Shown here: in pieces, positions 12,301-23,890 of the stretch
Layout of the letters: every line of letters starts with the position of its first letter
How positions within the stretch are numbered: position 1 is the first letter of the stretch
DNA from: Micromussa lordhowensis
Taxonomy: Eukaryota; Cnidaria; Anthozoa; Scleractinia; Lobophylliidae
NCBI GenBank assembly: GCA_964020085.1
Contig: OZ026603.1
Span: forward strand, 29,806,242-29,870,241
Direction: 5' to 3'
DNA: 64,000 nucleotides
The notes under the pieces: generated by a model
Databases searched by the model: none
Seen by the model: only the letters and a program-made list of their open reading frames with translations
Told to the model about the DNA's origin: nothing
Position numbers and translations under genes: made by a program

Positions 12301-15300
12301 GTATTTGTAATAGAGCTGGATTATGAGATTATTATATTACTATGCATGTCCAGTCGTTAAATTTCCTCTAGACTTAAGAACAGGTAAATATACTTTTATG
12401 TGAACATGTACTTTTATCAGAGGTAGCAAAGTTTGCTGGCTACTTTCTGAAAACAATTATCTAATTTAAAATTGTCTTTCGACTCCATGAGTGCCAGCAC
12501 TAAGGAGGCACCTGGTTCCACCAGTCCCATTTTTTTTTAAAATAAATAAATGCCGAGTTGTGAAGTGATGGTTGCAAAATACATGAAATTATAAGCTTAT
12601 TGAATTGGTGGGAGGGCAGAATGAGAAAATATTTTACTTAAGTTCATAGCATACAGAGCAAGTGCACAGATGTCAGTGCAAATTGACAGAGAGCCAAATA
12701 TTTTCCTGTTCAGTCCAAACTATCCCTGCTAGTAAGTGCTGTCTCCTGCAACAGATCTAGACTGCAAAACAGTCATATTTTTTGCAAACGCGAGCAACAG
12801 TAAATATTCAAACGAAAGGTCTGGAGCAAGTGTAAAACCTGTCATTAAATGTCAATCACACCTTTTCACAGTAAAGACAGCATTCTCGCGGGAAAATGGG
12901 CGACGTTGACTTGGATGCGCTTGCGAACTATTTAGGATTTGTTTTGAAACTGGAGCAAAAAGAAGCCATGGAATCGGTTCTCAAAGGCAGAGATGTTTTT
13001 GGTGTGCTGTCTACAGGCTTTGGAAAAAGCCTGGTATTTCAGCTGTTTGTTTTGGAGAAAAACAGAGCTTCCAACTCGCCAAATGCTTCAGTCGAACGCT
13101 CAACAATTATCATTATTTGTCTGCTCAAAAGCATTATGGAAGAGCAGATAACATACAATAAGTTTCGGTTCATCTCTCAACCTTTTTGTTGCTTCACTCG
13201 TGTTTATGAAGGGCACTTAATATTTTGTTAAAAAGAGGAATTTTTAGTAGAGCTGAGCCATTAGACTGTGCTAGGTCTGCATGGTTTCTGCTGCATGGCT
13301 TGCCTGAACTAAGCCGAACAGTGGCATTTACAACATGCAACACAGTAAACAGACTTGCGCGTAAACAGCTACATTTGAATCATGTGGTGTCATAATGAAC
13401 AGTAGGAGGAATAAAGCTATACATCGAGCTTCAGAAACATAAGCTCAATCAGATAAGTGCAAGAAACATAAGAATGTCTCTAGAAAAACGTATAGCTTTC
13501 TCGAAGTAAAGCTACGGCGTCTCCAAAGAAAAGCATACAAGGACAAATATGATATCCGTGATAAGAATCTCTCATACTGTACTTGCATGCAGTTTTAATC
13601 AAACAGCCAGGCCTGCCATCTCTGTATATGATGCAAGTAAGCAACATGTTCATGGTAAATTCCATACTTTGTCCCTCGAAAGCAATTTCTTGGAGACACA
13701 TCTTGCATTAGAAATGAGCCTAAACAATGCATAAACACATTACAAATTACAGAGGTGTCAAATAAACAGCAGAAACCCTGGAAGACCTATGAGCTCTAAA
13801 ATTTGCTATAGCACAGTCTAACAGCTCAGCTCTACTCGAACTCCTCTTTATAACACAACATGAAGCGCGCTTCATAAACACAAGTAAAGCAACAAAAAGG
13901 TCAAGAGACCGAACAGAGAACGGCAAATGCACAAGTGTCACGAACCGTAGGAGTCGTGTAGGCTAGTCAACCTCATTTTACACTGATTTCTCTTTAAAAA
14001 GGACAGAAAACAACTGTTTTGCAGTCTACAACAGATCCAGCTCAGTCAACACCTTGGTCCCTACACATATAGTATTTTTTAATTGAATTGTGTCAGCAAC
14101 ACCAAATGGTGATATAACAAAGTATGTACTTAGACCCCATATGGTTTTGTTTTAATTGTAGGAATAAAAATGGTCTCTCTTTTGAAGTCCAGTTCTGAGC
14201 AGGGAACATTCAAACAAGCTCTTGAAGCCCCTGTTAGTGGGTGGCACATTGTAACTGGGCGGCCAAAACCTCATCAAAAAAGGGTACGTCGACAAGTTAG
14301 TAATCTGTTTCCAACTCCAGTACTGAATCGTGCATCTCCAACACCTTTGTCCACAATGGCTCCACCATCAGCTATTGCTCCCAGTACAGCTGTCATTTTG
14401 CCTACCACAACAGGGAGTCTGCCACCTCACAACACTGTACCTATCATTCTAAAGTCGATTCCCCAGATGACCTTCTTCACTGGAAAAGCACTTCGCTACC
14501 AAATCCCAGCTGATATGTTTTATGACCAACAGGATGGTAACACAAGAAATTTAAGGCTAGAAATGAGAACAGGTAGTCTTGGTCAACTTCCATCCTGGAT
14601 AATGTTTGACTCACTGAATCAAGTTATTTATGGCCTGCCTTTAGGAAGTGACAGCATTGGATTGTTTGAGTTTGTTCTTAGTGCCACTGACAAGGGTGGA
14701 AAAACTGTATCTGACCGCTTTAAAGTACAAGTGTCAAACAGCCAAACGTCTTTCCCTCACATGTTTACAATTTGCCTGAATTATGACTACAAAAAGTTCA
14801 TGAATGATGTTGAGATTCGCCTTAAGCTGATGAGAAAAATCACCAACTACTATGGTTTGGACTTATCTCAGTTACATGTTACACCCTACACATATAAACA
14901 TGGTGCCATTTTCTTTGCATTCAAATTTGAGTTATCGGACCAGAACTGCAACAGTGAAACTTTGCAAACTCTTATAGATGGCTTTGGAAGAAATAACAGA
15001 CAACTCAATCCAAACTTTCAGACATACCTACTTCCAGAGTTTAATGTACTGTATGGCTTTCATGAGCCCATCGAACTATGTACGCCACCTCCTGCTCCGA
15101 ATTCTGCACCTGAAGTAAACAGAAAAATTGGCCAACTAAGTGTGTCTTTGGGACAAGGAATGCACTTCATCATCCCATGGAATACATTCTATGACCCACA
15201 GGACTTCTACACACGGAACTTGAAGCTTGAAATGAGAAACAATAGTGAAGCTCTATCTGCAACCACTTGGATTGGTTTTAATCCTTCAGAGCAAGAAATT

Positions 15301-18300
15301 TATGCCCAACCAAATACAAATTTAGTTGGACACTACAAGTTTCGCATAGTTGCTATTGACAGTGGAGGAATTGAAATGTATACAAATGTGAAGGTGCTTG
15401 TTGTGGATGACACAAACCGTTACAATCATGAGTTTTCAATCCTCCTTCGCCACTACAGCTACGAAGACTTGGCAGAAAATACTAAAAACAGAGTGTTTTT
15501 GTTAGAAGCAATTGCTAAATACTTTCAGCTGAACTTAACAAGTGTGCGTATTGCCAAGTATGTTGAAGGAGTATCTTTCCATTTTAGGTTTGATTCCATT
15601 CCATATGAGGAATGTGACAATCCACTCTTGAAAAGGATCATAGATGGCTTCTGGATCAAAGATAAAAAAGAGGTTAATGAGTCATTTGGCGATGCCCTTA
15701 GAAAAGACAATATCAAAATTTTGACCGGCTATTACTTTGGTATTGGACCTTGTGAAGGCATCATTGGACCCAATCTGGAGAGCAGCCTAGAAGGTCAACC
15801 TATTTACAAAAGAGTGTTCCGAGGACAAGCAATACGCTTCCATGTCCCTTACGACACTTTCTTTGATTCATATGAATTTTATACACCTAACTTGAGGCTG
15901 AGCATTAGGAAAAGGGACAACACAGAACTTCCACCATCCTCTTGGATTTCCCTTCACTCTGTTCAGCAGGACATTTATGGTTTACCTTTGGATATCAGTA
16001 CAATTGGACGTAAATATTTTCGCCTTGTTGCAAGAAATAGACAAGGAAAGGAAGGATCTACCACTTTGAGGGTGACTGTCTTGGATGAAAAGGTAAATTA
16101 TGAAAACACATTCACCATCCGCATTAAAAACTACAATGCAATCAAGAGAGATGTTTTCAAGAGAGTGAAACTGATAGATAAAATAGCCAGTTATTATGAT
16201 TTGGATTACAACAATGTGAGGGTTTTCAGCCAAAACCCTGATACATTTACTTTTGGATTTGATACTGTTCCAGCTGGACCATGCAATGACCCTAATCTTT
16301 TAAAGCTGAAAAATGGGTTCTGGAGCAACAGAAATGTAAATCCAAAATTTGTGGAGGCACTTTTACCAGATTTTAATGTAATTTCTGGTTATTACCAACT
16401 TTGTGGAGTTAAGGGGAACACTCCACCAGTAACCATCAACCCTACAAAGCGCCAAACTGTATTTGAAGGACAAGCAATGGAGTACCCTATTCCTAGAGAG
16501 ACCTTCTACGACAAGGAAGATGGGTACACCCAGCAACTCAAGTTGGCCATGACAACAGTGAAAGGTGAAAACCTGCCACCGACTTCATGGATTTTTCTTT
16601 TTGATTCCCCACAGCAGGAAATTAAAATGTTACCTATAAGCAACAACAAAATCGGCGTACACAGGTTTTACTTGACTGCCACTGATAAGGGAGGGCTTAC
16701 AGCCTCAGATGAAATTGAAGTGGAGGTGTTAGAAGATACCAATATCTATAACCACAAGTTTACTATTGTCATTGATGATGCAACCGGTGAAGAAAATGTG
16801 AATTCAAGAGTGATTTTTGTGGAGAAGCTGGCAACTTACTTTGAAGTGGACTTTCCTTATGTCCGTATCCGTAGCTATGGCCCCAATGTTCCAACTGTTT
16901 TCCAGTTTGCAATCCCAAATCTAGCATGTGATGACCTACGGCTGTTGAAATGGAAATCCAGCTTTATCATGAACGGAAATTTAAATGAAAACTTCACTAA
17001 TGCCCTTAGTCCTGAGTTCCTAGTTACTTCTGGCTCGTACGAAGGCCTGGACATTTGCCAAAGAAATGTACCTCCCCAATTGTTCAATCACATTGATCGG
17101 CTGGATGTATTCCAAGGCCAAGGGCTACGTTTCCACATTCCAAAGGACACATTTTATGACAAAGAAGATCTCTACACGCCAAACTTAAAGTTAGAAATGA
17201 TGACAATTGATGGAGACAAACTTCTAAGGACATCTTGGATACTCCTCAATTCCTCAAGCCAAGAAATTTATGGCTTGCCTTCTGATGTTAATACAATTGG
17301 ATTACATGAATTTTTGATGGTGGCTGCTGACAAGGAAGGAAGAAAGGCCTATGATGCATTCGAGGTGAATGTGTTGGAAGACAACATTCCTTATAGTCAC
17401 AAGTTTAACATGGTGATTGACTATGACAATGCTACCTTCATGGACAATGTGGGAATCAGAGTGTTCCTGTTAGACAAGATAGCCGGTTACTTTGGGGTAA
17501 ACTTCACCAGTGTGCGTGTGGTCAGCTACACTCCTGGCATTTTCTTTACATTCTATTTTGATTTTTTGCCATATGAGGAATGTTCTCATCCTAACTTGGT
17601 AAAGCTTATTGATGGCTTTTGGTTTGGCGATGATTTGAATCCAGAGTTTGTAGCAGCACTTGCTCCAGAGTTTAGAGTGATATCTGGCTCTTATGAAAAG
17701 CTTTCGCCGTGTAAACTTATTGAACCACCTGTTGCTGGTTTAGTTGCAGACAGGCCTGGTGGAATATGGTGGACTTACGCAATCATACCTGCCATTGTAC
17801 TTGCCATTGTTCTCCTTCTCATTGGGTGCTGTGTGCTAATCCTTATGGGATGCTGCCGAAAGCAGAAAATGACGGGGGCAGAAAAAACAACCTTCATCTA
17901 CAAGCGAAAGCCAGTTGTCCTCCAGGAAGAGTACGAGATCAAGGAGCAACTATTGAAGCAGCCAATAGTCCTGCCAAACGAAAAGCCCCCTGTCCCGCCT
18001 GTGTACCCACGCAGCCCTGTTCTAGGTGGTGACAGAACACCACTCTTGATTGAGGAAGCCAAGTCTGTTCCCTACCAAGCACCAACATTCATGTCCAGTA
18101 GACAAATGGCAAGTGGTGGTGGTAGTAGCAATGTTGCCTTTGCTGGAGGCAATGGGGGTGGAGCTGGTGGCGGTGGTGGAGGCGTTGGCGGTGGTCTAGG
18201 TGGTGGTGGCAGTGGTGGTGGTGGTGCAGCTCTTACTGGTGGAGGGGTTGGTGCCTTTGGTGGTGGAACTGGAAGCAGCGGCAGTGGTGGTGGTGCAGCT

Positions 18301-18600
18301 GGTGGTGGAACTGGAAGCAGCGGCAGCGGTGGTGGTGGTGCAGCTGGTGGTGGAACTGGAAGCAGCGGCGGTGGTGGTGGTGCAGCTAGTGGCGGTGGTG
18401 GTGGTGCAGCTGGTGGTGGAGGAGCCGGTGGTGCTGCTGCTGTCAGTTTTAGTATGGCTTCAGGCGGTGGTGGTGGTGGTAGTCTTAAGCAGACTTCATA
18501 TAGCTATAGTTACAGCAGCAGCGGGGGAAGTGTTTCTGGTGGAAGTCGCAAGGCAGCTTATTCTGGGTACAGGCTTCCTCCAGCCTATGTGCCACCATAA
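9172..18600 (+). CDS. DAG1: Dystroglycan-like protein A with five membrane-proximal units (three coding exons)
   Basis: A dystroglycan paralogue of 1704 residues, spliced from 9172-9330, 9877-10393 and 14162-18600. In animals dystroglycan is the surface receptor linking laminin-type matrix to dystrophin and the cytoskeleton. Order of parts: signal peptide (1 to about 17); N-terminal cadherin-like plus S6-like alpha-dystroglycan module (about 24-225); furin-type site RVRRQ at about 266-270; a short Pro/Thr linker; five cadherin-like plus SEA-like units (about 319-535, 539-755, 769-975, 981-1192 and 1195-1412); a membrane helix (about 1427-1455); and a cytoplasmic tail with a Gly-rich stretch (about 1542-1679) ending in PPAY-VPP, the kind of PPxY motif that binds the dystrophin WW domain. 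Human dystroglycan has one membrane-proximal unit and about 895 residues. None of the five SEA-like units shows the GS autoproteolysis pair, so the precursor may stay uncleaved. The mucin region is nearly absent. Confidence 0.9.
9877..10393 (+). CDS. DAG1: Gene A coding exon 2 (alpha-dystroglycan N-terminal module)
   Basis: Acceptor TGTTAG before 9877; donor GTGCGT at 10394. It encodes 172 codons plus one base. ALPKWLSFD and LYGLPL finish the cadherin-like domain. The S6-like domain follows, with the signature ITAGPGNVADP and VVSWKIGCGMD, close to vertebrate FMAGPGNAKK and LLSWKLGC. Exon 2 of gene B aligns along its whole length. Confidence 0.88.
10430..10660. repeat. Low-complexity C-rich and interspersed repeat DNA in gene A intron 2
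   Basis: A run of C residues at about 10463-10486 is followed by sequence with the look of a decayed dispersed repeat. No coding content was found. Confidence 0.35.
10810..12225. repeat. Possible degenerate transposon in gene A intron 2
   Basis: The ends carry a loose inverted repeat: GTTTCATTAAAGTGC near 10803-10817 and CTTAATGAAAC near 12207-12217. The interior includes a GA microsatellite (about 11125-11137) and minus-strand open frames of up to 140 codons (11590-12012) that I do not recognise. No target-site duplication was found, so the limits are uncertain. Confidence 0.3.
12758..14028. mobile_element. DNA transposon with 16-bp inverted termini and 9-bp target duplication, carrying a helicase fragment
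   Basis: The termini are a perfect 16-bp inverted repeat: TAGACTGCAAAACAGT at 12758-12773 and its reverse complement at 14013-14028. They are flanked by the exact 9-bp direct repeat CAACAGATC at 12749-12757 and 14029-14037. The 1271-bp element sits in gene A intron 2, 133 bp before the exon 3 acceptor. It contains the start of a RecQ-like helicase frame (12896-13231) and an internal inverted repeat (about 13234-13300 against about 13770-13850). No transposase is visible, so it is presumably a shortened, non-autonomous copy. A 9-bp duplication occurs in Mutator-like and some other superfamilies; the superfamily cannot be fixed from this copy. Confidence 0.85.
12896..13231 (+). pseudogene. RecQ-like helicase N-terminal fragment
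   Basis: A 111-codon frame beginning ATGGGCGACG. After an N-terminal segment (LKLEQKEAMESVLKGRDVF, typical of a Q-motif region) comes a Walker A motif, STGFGKS, and then a hydrophobic strand (TIIIICLL). Helicase motifs II to VI are missing: the frame ends soon after motif Ia. It is therefore a fragment, not an active helicase. It lies wholly inside the transposon at 12758-14028 and was probably carried there. The last 30 or so codons look unrelated to helicases. Confidence 0.6.
14162..18600 (+). CDS. DAG1: Gene A coding exon 3 (five repeated units, membrane segment, tail)
   Basis: Acceptor TTGTAG before 14162, joined in phase 1 to exon 2, as in gene B. It encodes the end of the N-terminal module (SGWHIVTGRPKP, like vertebrate VGWHIANKKPP), the furin site KRVRRQV, and five tandem units at about 14440-15090, 15100-15750, 15790-16410, 16426-17060 and 17068-17720. 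Each unit has the cadherin-like motif FYD..D.YT.NL.L and WI....Q.IYGLP, then an SEA-like half with a Cys pair. The membrane helix is at about 17773-17858. TAA is at 18598-18600. Confidence 0.92.
18110..18520 (+). repeat. GGT/GGC-rich coding minisatellite in the gene A cytoplasmic tail
   Basis: Tandem copies of a unit of about 45 bp coding for Gly/Ser/Ala runs of the form GGGTGSSGSGGGAA occur in frame. Gene B has only about 15 residues at the same place between SSRQ and the YSGYRLPPAYVPP terminus. The expansion is in frame, so the PPxY end is kept. Confidence 0.85.
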
Positions 18601-18612
18601 ACTCGTTGTTTT

Positions 18613-18618
18613 AATAAA
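18613..18618 (+). terminator. Polyadenylation signal AATAAA of gene A
   Basis: A canonical hexamer 13 bp after the stop codon. It may be used, though longer 3' ends reaching into the AT-rich DNA beyond are possible. Confidence 0.4.
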
Positions 18619-20584
18619 GTGAAGCACTCTCTTGACAGTTAAGATGACTTGCTGACTGGACTGAACTTCAAGTATCGAGGGACAGTAATTTGTTAAAAGC
18701 TTGTTGCCATTAATCTGCTATAGGGGCCTTTGAACTAACCCTAACTCCTACAATCTAAATTTCGCTTATTATACCATCTGGGAGGAAGATTAGATGACAA
18801 GCCTAAAGTACATCTTCTACAATGTATGTACGTACCCTGGCAGATGCAGTAACTTGACTGGTTAAGTTGTCTTAGTGTTTTGCTGTTTCCTAATTGTTTT
18901 GTTTGGTGTTATGTTATTTTTTAGCAAACTGGAAGTCAGTAACAGTGGATATCTACCGAGCCAGATAGGAGCTTGGTGGATATTGCCTGTTCGCTATCCC
19001 TAAGGAGTTTTGGTATCTTGTTACTAGTGATCAGCTTTTGGCAAAAAGTGCAGGTTTTTACTGTTATATTTGTGCAATGTTGAAAGAACAAACTTTTGGC
19101 ACTGTTTGAAAACCAGAGGAATAATGTTCTGTTCAATAGGAAATAATTCAGAGTATGTAAAAACAATTTGGTCATTATGCAGATAATTATTTAAACTTGA
19201 TGTAGGAAATCCTTGTTTTGATGTTGAGGATACATTTGCTATTGTTAAGCTTAAGTTTAAGGTTTGCATTGTTAGCAGTTAAAACAGCACAATTGAACAT
19301 TTCTGGTAGATGGACCAAGTTTGTAAAATAGTACCTAAATTTGACATAGGCATATTTTGGAAAGAATAGACCCTCCTTCAGGTAATCAGCAAAGACTATT
19401 ATAAACCAATATGCTTCAAATAGTGAGTAAAAGGGAAATTGTTCATCAAGTGGAAGTCAACCAAAAGGGCTTGACATGGAGGGTTTTATCCCACATAATG
19501 CATGTTTCTACCAATTTTTAAGTTGGAAAGAAAGTTTCATGCAATCAATGTGAAAAGTAATATTTGATAAGACATATTACTAACATCCGCTGAACTACTT
19601 CTAGACTAGTATTTGGTGTTCTTATGTTAAAGAAAAACAAACTTCATTTCATGATGTCATATCTTGAGTCTATATTAGCTTTACCAGGAGTGCAGAATGC
19701 TTCTTGCACAATACTTCAGGTGTTTTGCAAGGACTCCTTTCATCCTAAGTCTTGGATTTATCATTGACTTTAGAAAACTAAAACTGGAATCTTTGTACAT
19801 AACAGTTAGTCTCAGTATTGAAATATAGGATCTTTAATTTTACCATTAGATACACTCCTTCAGGTTTCCAGGGCCGTTTTGCCAAAATATGAAATAGTAA
19901 CTTTCATTTACTATCGAATTGGGATGCTATACTTAAAATAATGGATTTATGAATGCCTTCAAGTCTCGATGATTCCACTATATGGGCCACAGTTGCAAAG
20001 TGGTCAATTGGTTCTTTTTGCTTTATTCTGATGATCAACAAAGTTTTGGAAATGTTATTATTTTTTTAAAAAATAATCTTGGAAAATAAATTTCAGCTGT
20101 TTAATGGATCAACTTTGACTTTTTTTCTGTAACTGCCTTCATTTTAAATATTTATATGCATTCTTTGGCTTTGGAAATGCAACAGTATGGGAAGACATAG
20201 ATTCCCAAGGCAACAAAGAATGGTTTGTGTGCTATTGATATCAAATAATTCAAGAACCAAACCTAAAAGTAGCCCTATTTTAAAATATTGAAAATTTTCT
20301 CCAAAGCTTATATGGGAATATTTATAGCAAAAAAGAATCACATCAATATTGAAGGGAACTCTTCTGTTTTATTTTCTTAATCCCCAGAGGCAGGTTTAAG
20401 ATCATTTAAGTTATCTTTGGGTGAAGCTGCTCTCATTGGACACTCCTCAGCTGAAACAAAGCACAAGTGCGTGGAAAATCCCATCCGGGATAATCTTGGC
20501 TAAGCATGGCTTATTTAAACAGCCCCCATCCTTGCTTAGGATGGGGTGGTGGGATTATGTGTACTAAAGGCATCCGTAGTCGCG
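18619..20584. other. Downstream flank of gene A, possible 3' untranslated region
   Basis: AT-rich, without open frames that look coding. Part of it may be transcribed as a long 3' untranslated region. Confidence 0.35.
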
Positions 20585-20866
20585 TGTCGATCAATACCCT
20601 TGATCACTAGCCTTGATACTTGATTGACACTTGATCAACACCTCCATTGACGCTCAATTGACACTCGATCAACATCTTGGTCAACAGTCGGTCACAGACA
20701 AGCCAGCAAGTGTCGATCAATATATACGAGTCGGTTGACGTTCAGCCAACTATTGACTGCCTGTCTATCAGGTGTCGATTGAGATGTTGATCAAGTGTCA
20801 ACCGAGTATTGATTGAGATGTCTATCGAGTGTTGATGAAGTGGTGATCAAGGGTCAATCAAGGGTA
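20585..20866. repeat. Degenerate TTGATCAA-rich inverted array
   Basis: About 280 bp composed of diverged short units around TTGAC/TTGATCAA. The left half reads mostly as ..TTGATACTTGATTGACACTT.. and the right half as its complement (..GATCAAGTGTCAACCGAG..), so the array is a large imperfect palindrome. Both ends carry ATACCCTTGATC or its complement. It has no coding content. Confidence 0.7.
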
Positions 20867-22337
20867 TCCAAAATGATCCAAAATGTAAACAATTTGCAAC
20901 TATTAGGCTGTGATAAAAAACTTGTTCTTTTCAAGGGGGTGGAAGAGTAGAAATTTAAGTCAGGATAACCCCACCTTTGTAACAACAACAATGGTTACTT
21001 GCATAATAGGCAAACTAGCTACATAAACAAAGGGACATCTTTGGGTGTGTAATTAACAATTATTCCACAAGTGCGCGTTGGATATGAGATAATAATAAGT
21101 GCGAGTGGAATAATTGTTTTGGTAAAAATAACCACCAAATTTCGCTAAAATCTTGCCACGCTTTATTTTGCGAAATCCTCTCTTGGAACGGAAAAGGAGG
21201 TATAATGTAAGTAACAAAATGATTTTCTTTGGCCGCGGAAAAAGTTTCAGAATTCCAGCTGTTGTGCTGACGCGTACACTTACTATATTTGTAGGGCATG
21301 GTATAATGGCTCATGTACCATGGCCACTAAGCCAATCAAATTCCTTGAATTGCATTATACAATGACCCAGTTTTTAATAATTATTGATATATGGAGGCTA
21401 TCCAATACTGATGGGCCATATGTGATGTTTATATACGTGGCTTGAATGAGGGCAAACTATTCCTACTTGAAGTTGCTTCATGCTACAGTAACTGGAATCA
21501 AGCACTGACAGTGTTGAGCCAGAGGGCTTGCAAACAGCTATCCCTTGGAGGATGTAAATGTAATGCTTTGCAAAACCTGGGACCAAGACATGGGGTGTCT
21601 GCACACTGGGTAAATGGCTGCGATACTGCGTAAACTTCAGTTTTTACTGCAGTTTATGCTAATAGCATTTGCATTATGCTTAACAGCATATGTTGAGAGA
21701 ACTACAGGAGAGGCTGTCTTACAGAGCAAGGAGTCTAAATGGGTACTAGCTAATAATTGGGCTAAACCTGATGGGAGCAACCTGCAATGGCTAAAATCCC
21801 ATCAAGGAGTTGGGGGAGGAGGGGGGGGGGGGGTGCTTGGCAATACTCCTACCTGCTTCATGATACACAAAACCAAAGTTAAGTGCTAAGAGCTATGAGC
21901 CAGCTATGCTATACGGTCTTTACTTTAGACAAGAGTGTATTTGTCACTTTGTCTATCAATCTATCAGGTGACTGGTGATGTAAATTATACTTAGAAGTGC
22001 TTCACCAGAGTCGGACAACATTGCCCACACAATGGTTCCATTTGAAAGTCTACAAACTACAATCCAATGGGCTATTGCATTGAAAATGTGCAGCTACTCA
22101 CCCTCTCGCAGTTTAATTGTGGACTGGCATTCAATAATGTTCTCAATCCTAAAGTAATTTATTAAGCTTAAATGTGTGTCTCAATACCAACATAATTTCA
22201 TAAAGTTTCTGGAAATCCCATGAAGTGTCACCCATTACTCCCACTGCATTCCTGTATTCCACTATTTCTGAATGTGAGGGGGTTGGCGTGTGGTGGCCTA
22301 TAGTTTCCTTTACACAGGGCGAAAGATTTTGAAACCA
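20867..22337. other. Intergenic DNA without a recognised gene
   Basis: It contains a G-rich low-complexity run (about 21810-21834). Open frames are short and unlike known proteins. Confidence 0.35.
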
Positions 22338-22571
22338 AGCTGTAACCGGCAGGTATTTTTTGCAGGTCACATTCCACAGGTCACAATTACAGGTCACTCA
22401 ATATTTGCCCGAAAACAGCATAAAAACAATCTAAACAGTGCTAATAGAACGAGGCTAGCCCTAAAGTATATCTTCAGTAAAAACATATTTTGTTTGGGTG
22501 CGCAATTCTAGAGACCGTGACTGTGACCTGTGGAATGTGACCTGTAAAAGAAACCTGTCTAGCTGTAACCG
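22338..22571. mobile_element. Small palindromic MITE flanked by an 11-bp direct repeat
   Basis: AGCTGTAACCG occurs at 22338-22348 and again at 22561-22571, flanking a 212-bp element. Its arms are inverted repeats with the core CAGGTCACATTCCACAGGT (about 22363-22381 on the left, mirrored at about 22527-22545). The direct repeats are probably target-site duplications, possibly 9 bp with chance extension. There is no coding content. Confidence 0.75.
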
Positions 22572-23311
22572 AAAATAATACATTCTAATATAAACCAATA
22601 TTGACAAGTTTAAGTTCTACAAATAGAAATATTGACAGTGATCTGGGGAAATTCACATTAAAGGTTTCAAAAACTTTTGCAATAGATTGCCTTACAATGT
22701 GTTTACCTTTTTGAGACATTTTCGTTCCAGTTCATCCCGCATTGACTTCGTCCTCTACCTGCGTACCGTCCACCATTATTAATATTATCTGCTAGCCGAG
22801 TATTTGCCCGCTTTTCGAAGCCCACACAATTTTGTTCAGCGGTGGAAACACGGGACGGGGAGAACTGGAAAGAGCAGTTCCCAGAGCCAAGGGAATCGAA
22901 AACAAGGGTATTAAGGTGGGGGTACACCTGAATTTAAGTGAAATTTGAGGAAGTTTAAAGAGAGATTGAAAGGGGGAAAAAAGGTTATGGAACACCACCC
23001 GACCCCACAATGGCACCCAGGTTGTTAGGCAACTGTTTGGTGTGTATCTACCAATTTTTAACTTCAAACTCTAATTTTAAAACAACACCAATTCTTCAAA
23101 ATTTCCTATTTCCATAAATTTCACTAATCCTTTGAGAAAAACTATTTATCTCCAAATAAACCTAAAGATCACCAAAAAATTTACAAAACGGCGCAAAACA
23201 TAGATGTGTGTAATGAGAGAACAGATTCTTGATTGCTCGAAACGTAAACGAGATATTTGCATTAAAAACATAATACCAAGCCAAAATACGGCTTTCAGGT
23301 GAAGCCCCGCC

Positions 23312-23890
23312 TTAAGGTGGCTCGAAACAGTTTCCAGTAGTTTCCAAGACTTAGAGTTCCATGGGTCATTATAAAATAACTGAGCCACTACGCGCGCGCT
23401 CATTGGTCGATAGGTGTGTTTAGATGAATGTATGTAAACACGGTTGTAACGTTTTCGATGCGCGCGTATTTTTGAGAATTCTTTTATAAAAGCTATAGAG
23501 CACTTTTTCCGTGTTTATATAGCCTCATCTAAACACTCGGAGGTTTGGGAGAATTCTCGAAAGTTATGCAAACCCGAGACGTAGTCGAGGGTTTGCATAT
23601 AAACTGTCTCGAATTCTCCCAGCCCTCCTCGTGTTTACCAAAATCATGGTATCAAAAAACTGCCCAATCATTGGTGAATGAGTTTCTGTCAATTTTGTGG
23701 CACAATAGGTTACCATAGCTATAATATGACCTGCTAAAAACACCCTTAATTTTTGCTTTAAGCACTTATAACTCGAAAACGAGCTCGGTGACCCCATTTT
23801 TTATTATCGAATTCTAATCAACATGATAAGATGCAAGTTTTTGCAAAGTTCAAAAAAAAGTTCTTCGAAGGGGGTTCAGAGCCACCTTAA
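23312..23890. mobile_element. TTAA-flanked MITE with AAGGTGGCTC termini
   Basis: TTAAGGTGGCTC at 23312-23323 is matched by the inverted GAGCCACCTTAA at 23879-23890. TTAA at both ends is the target typical of piggyBac-type (and Kolobok) elements. Another foldback (about 23490-23640) is nested inside, and its right portion overlaps the larger inverted repeat that continues to about 24160. Confidence 0.65.

Noticed and set aside
18200..18622. Val/Leu-rich frame overlapping the end of gene A
   Set aside because: It is the GGT minisatellite of gene A read in another frame.
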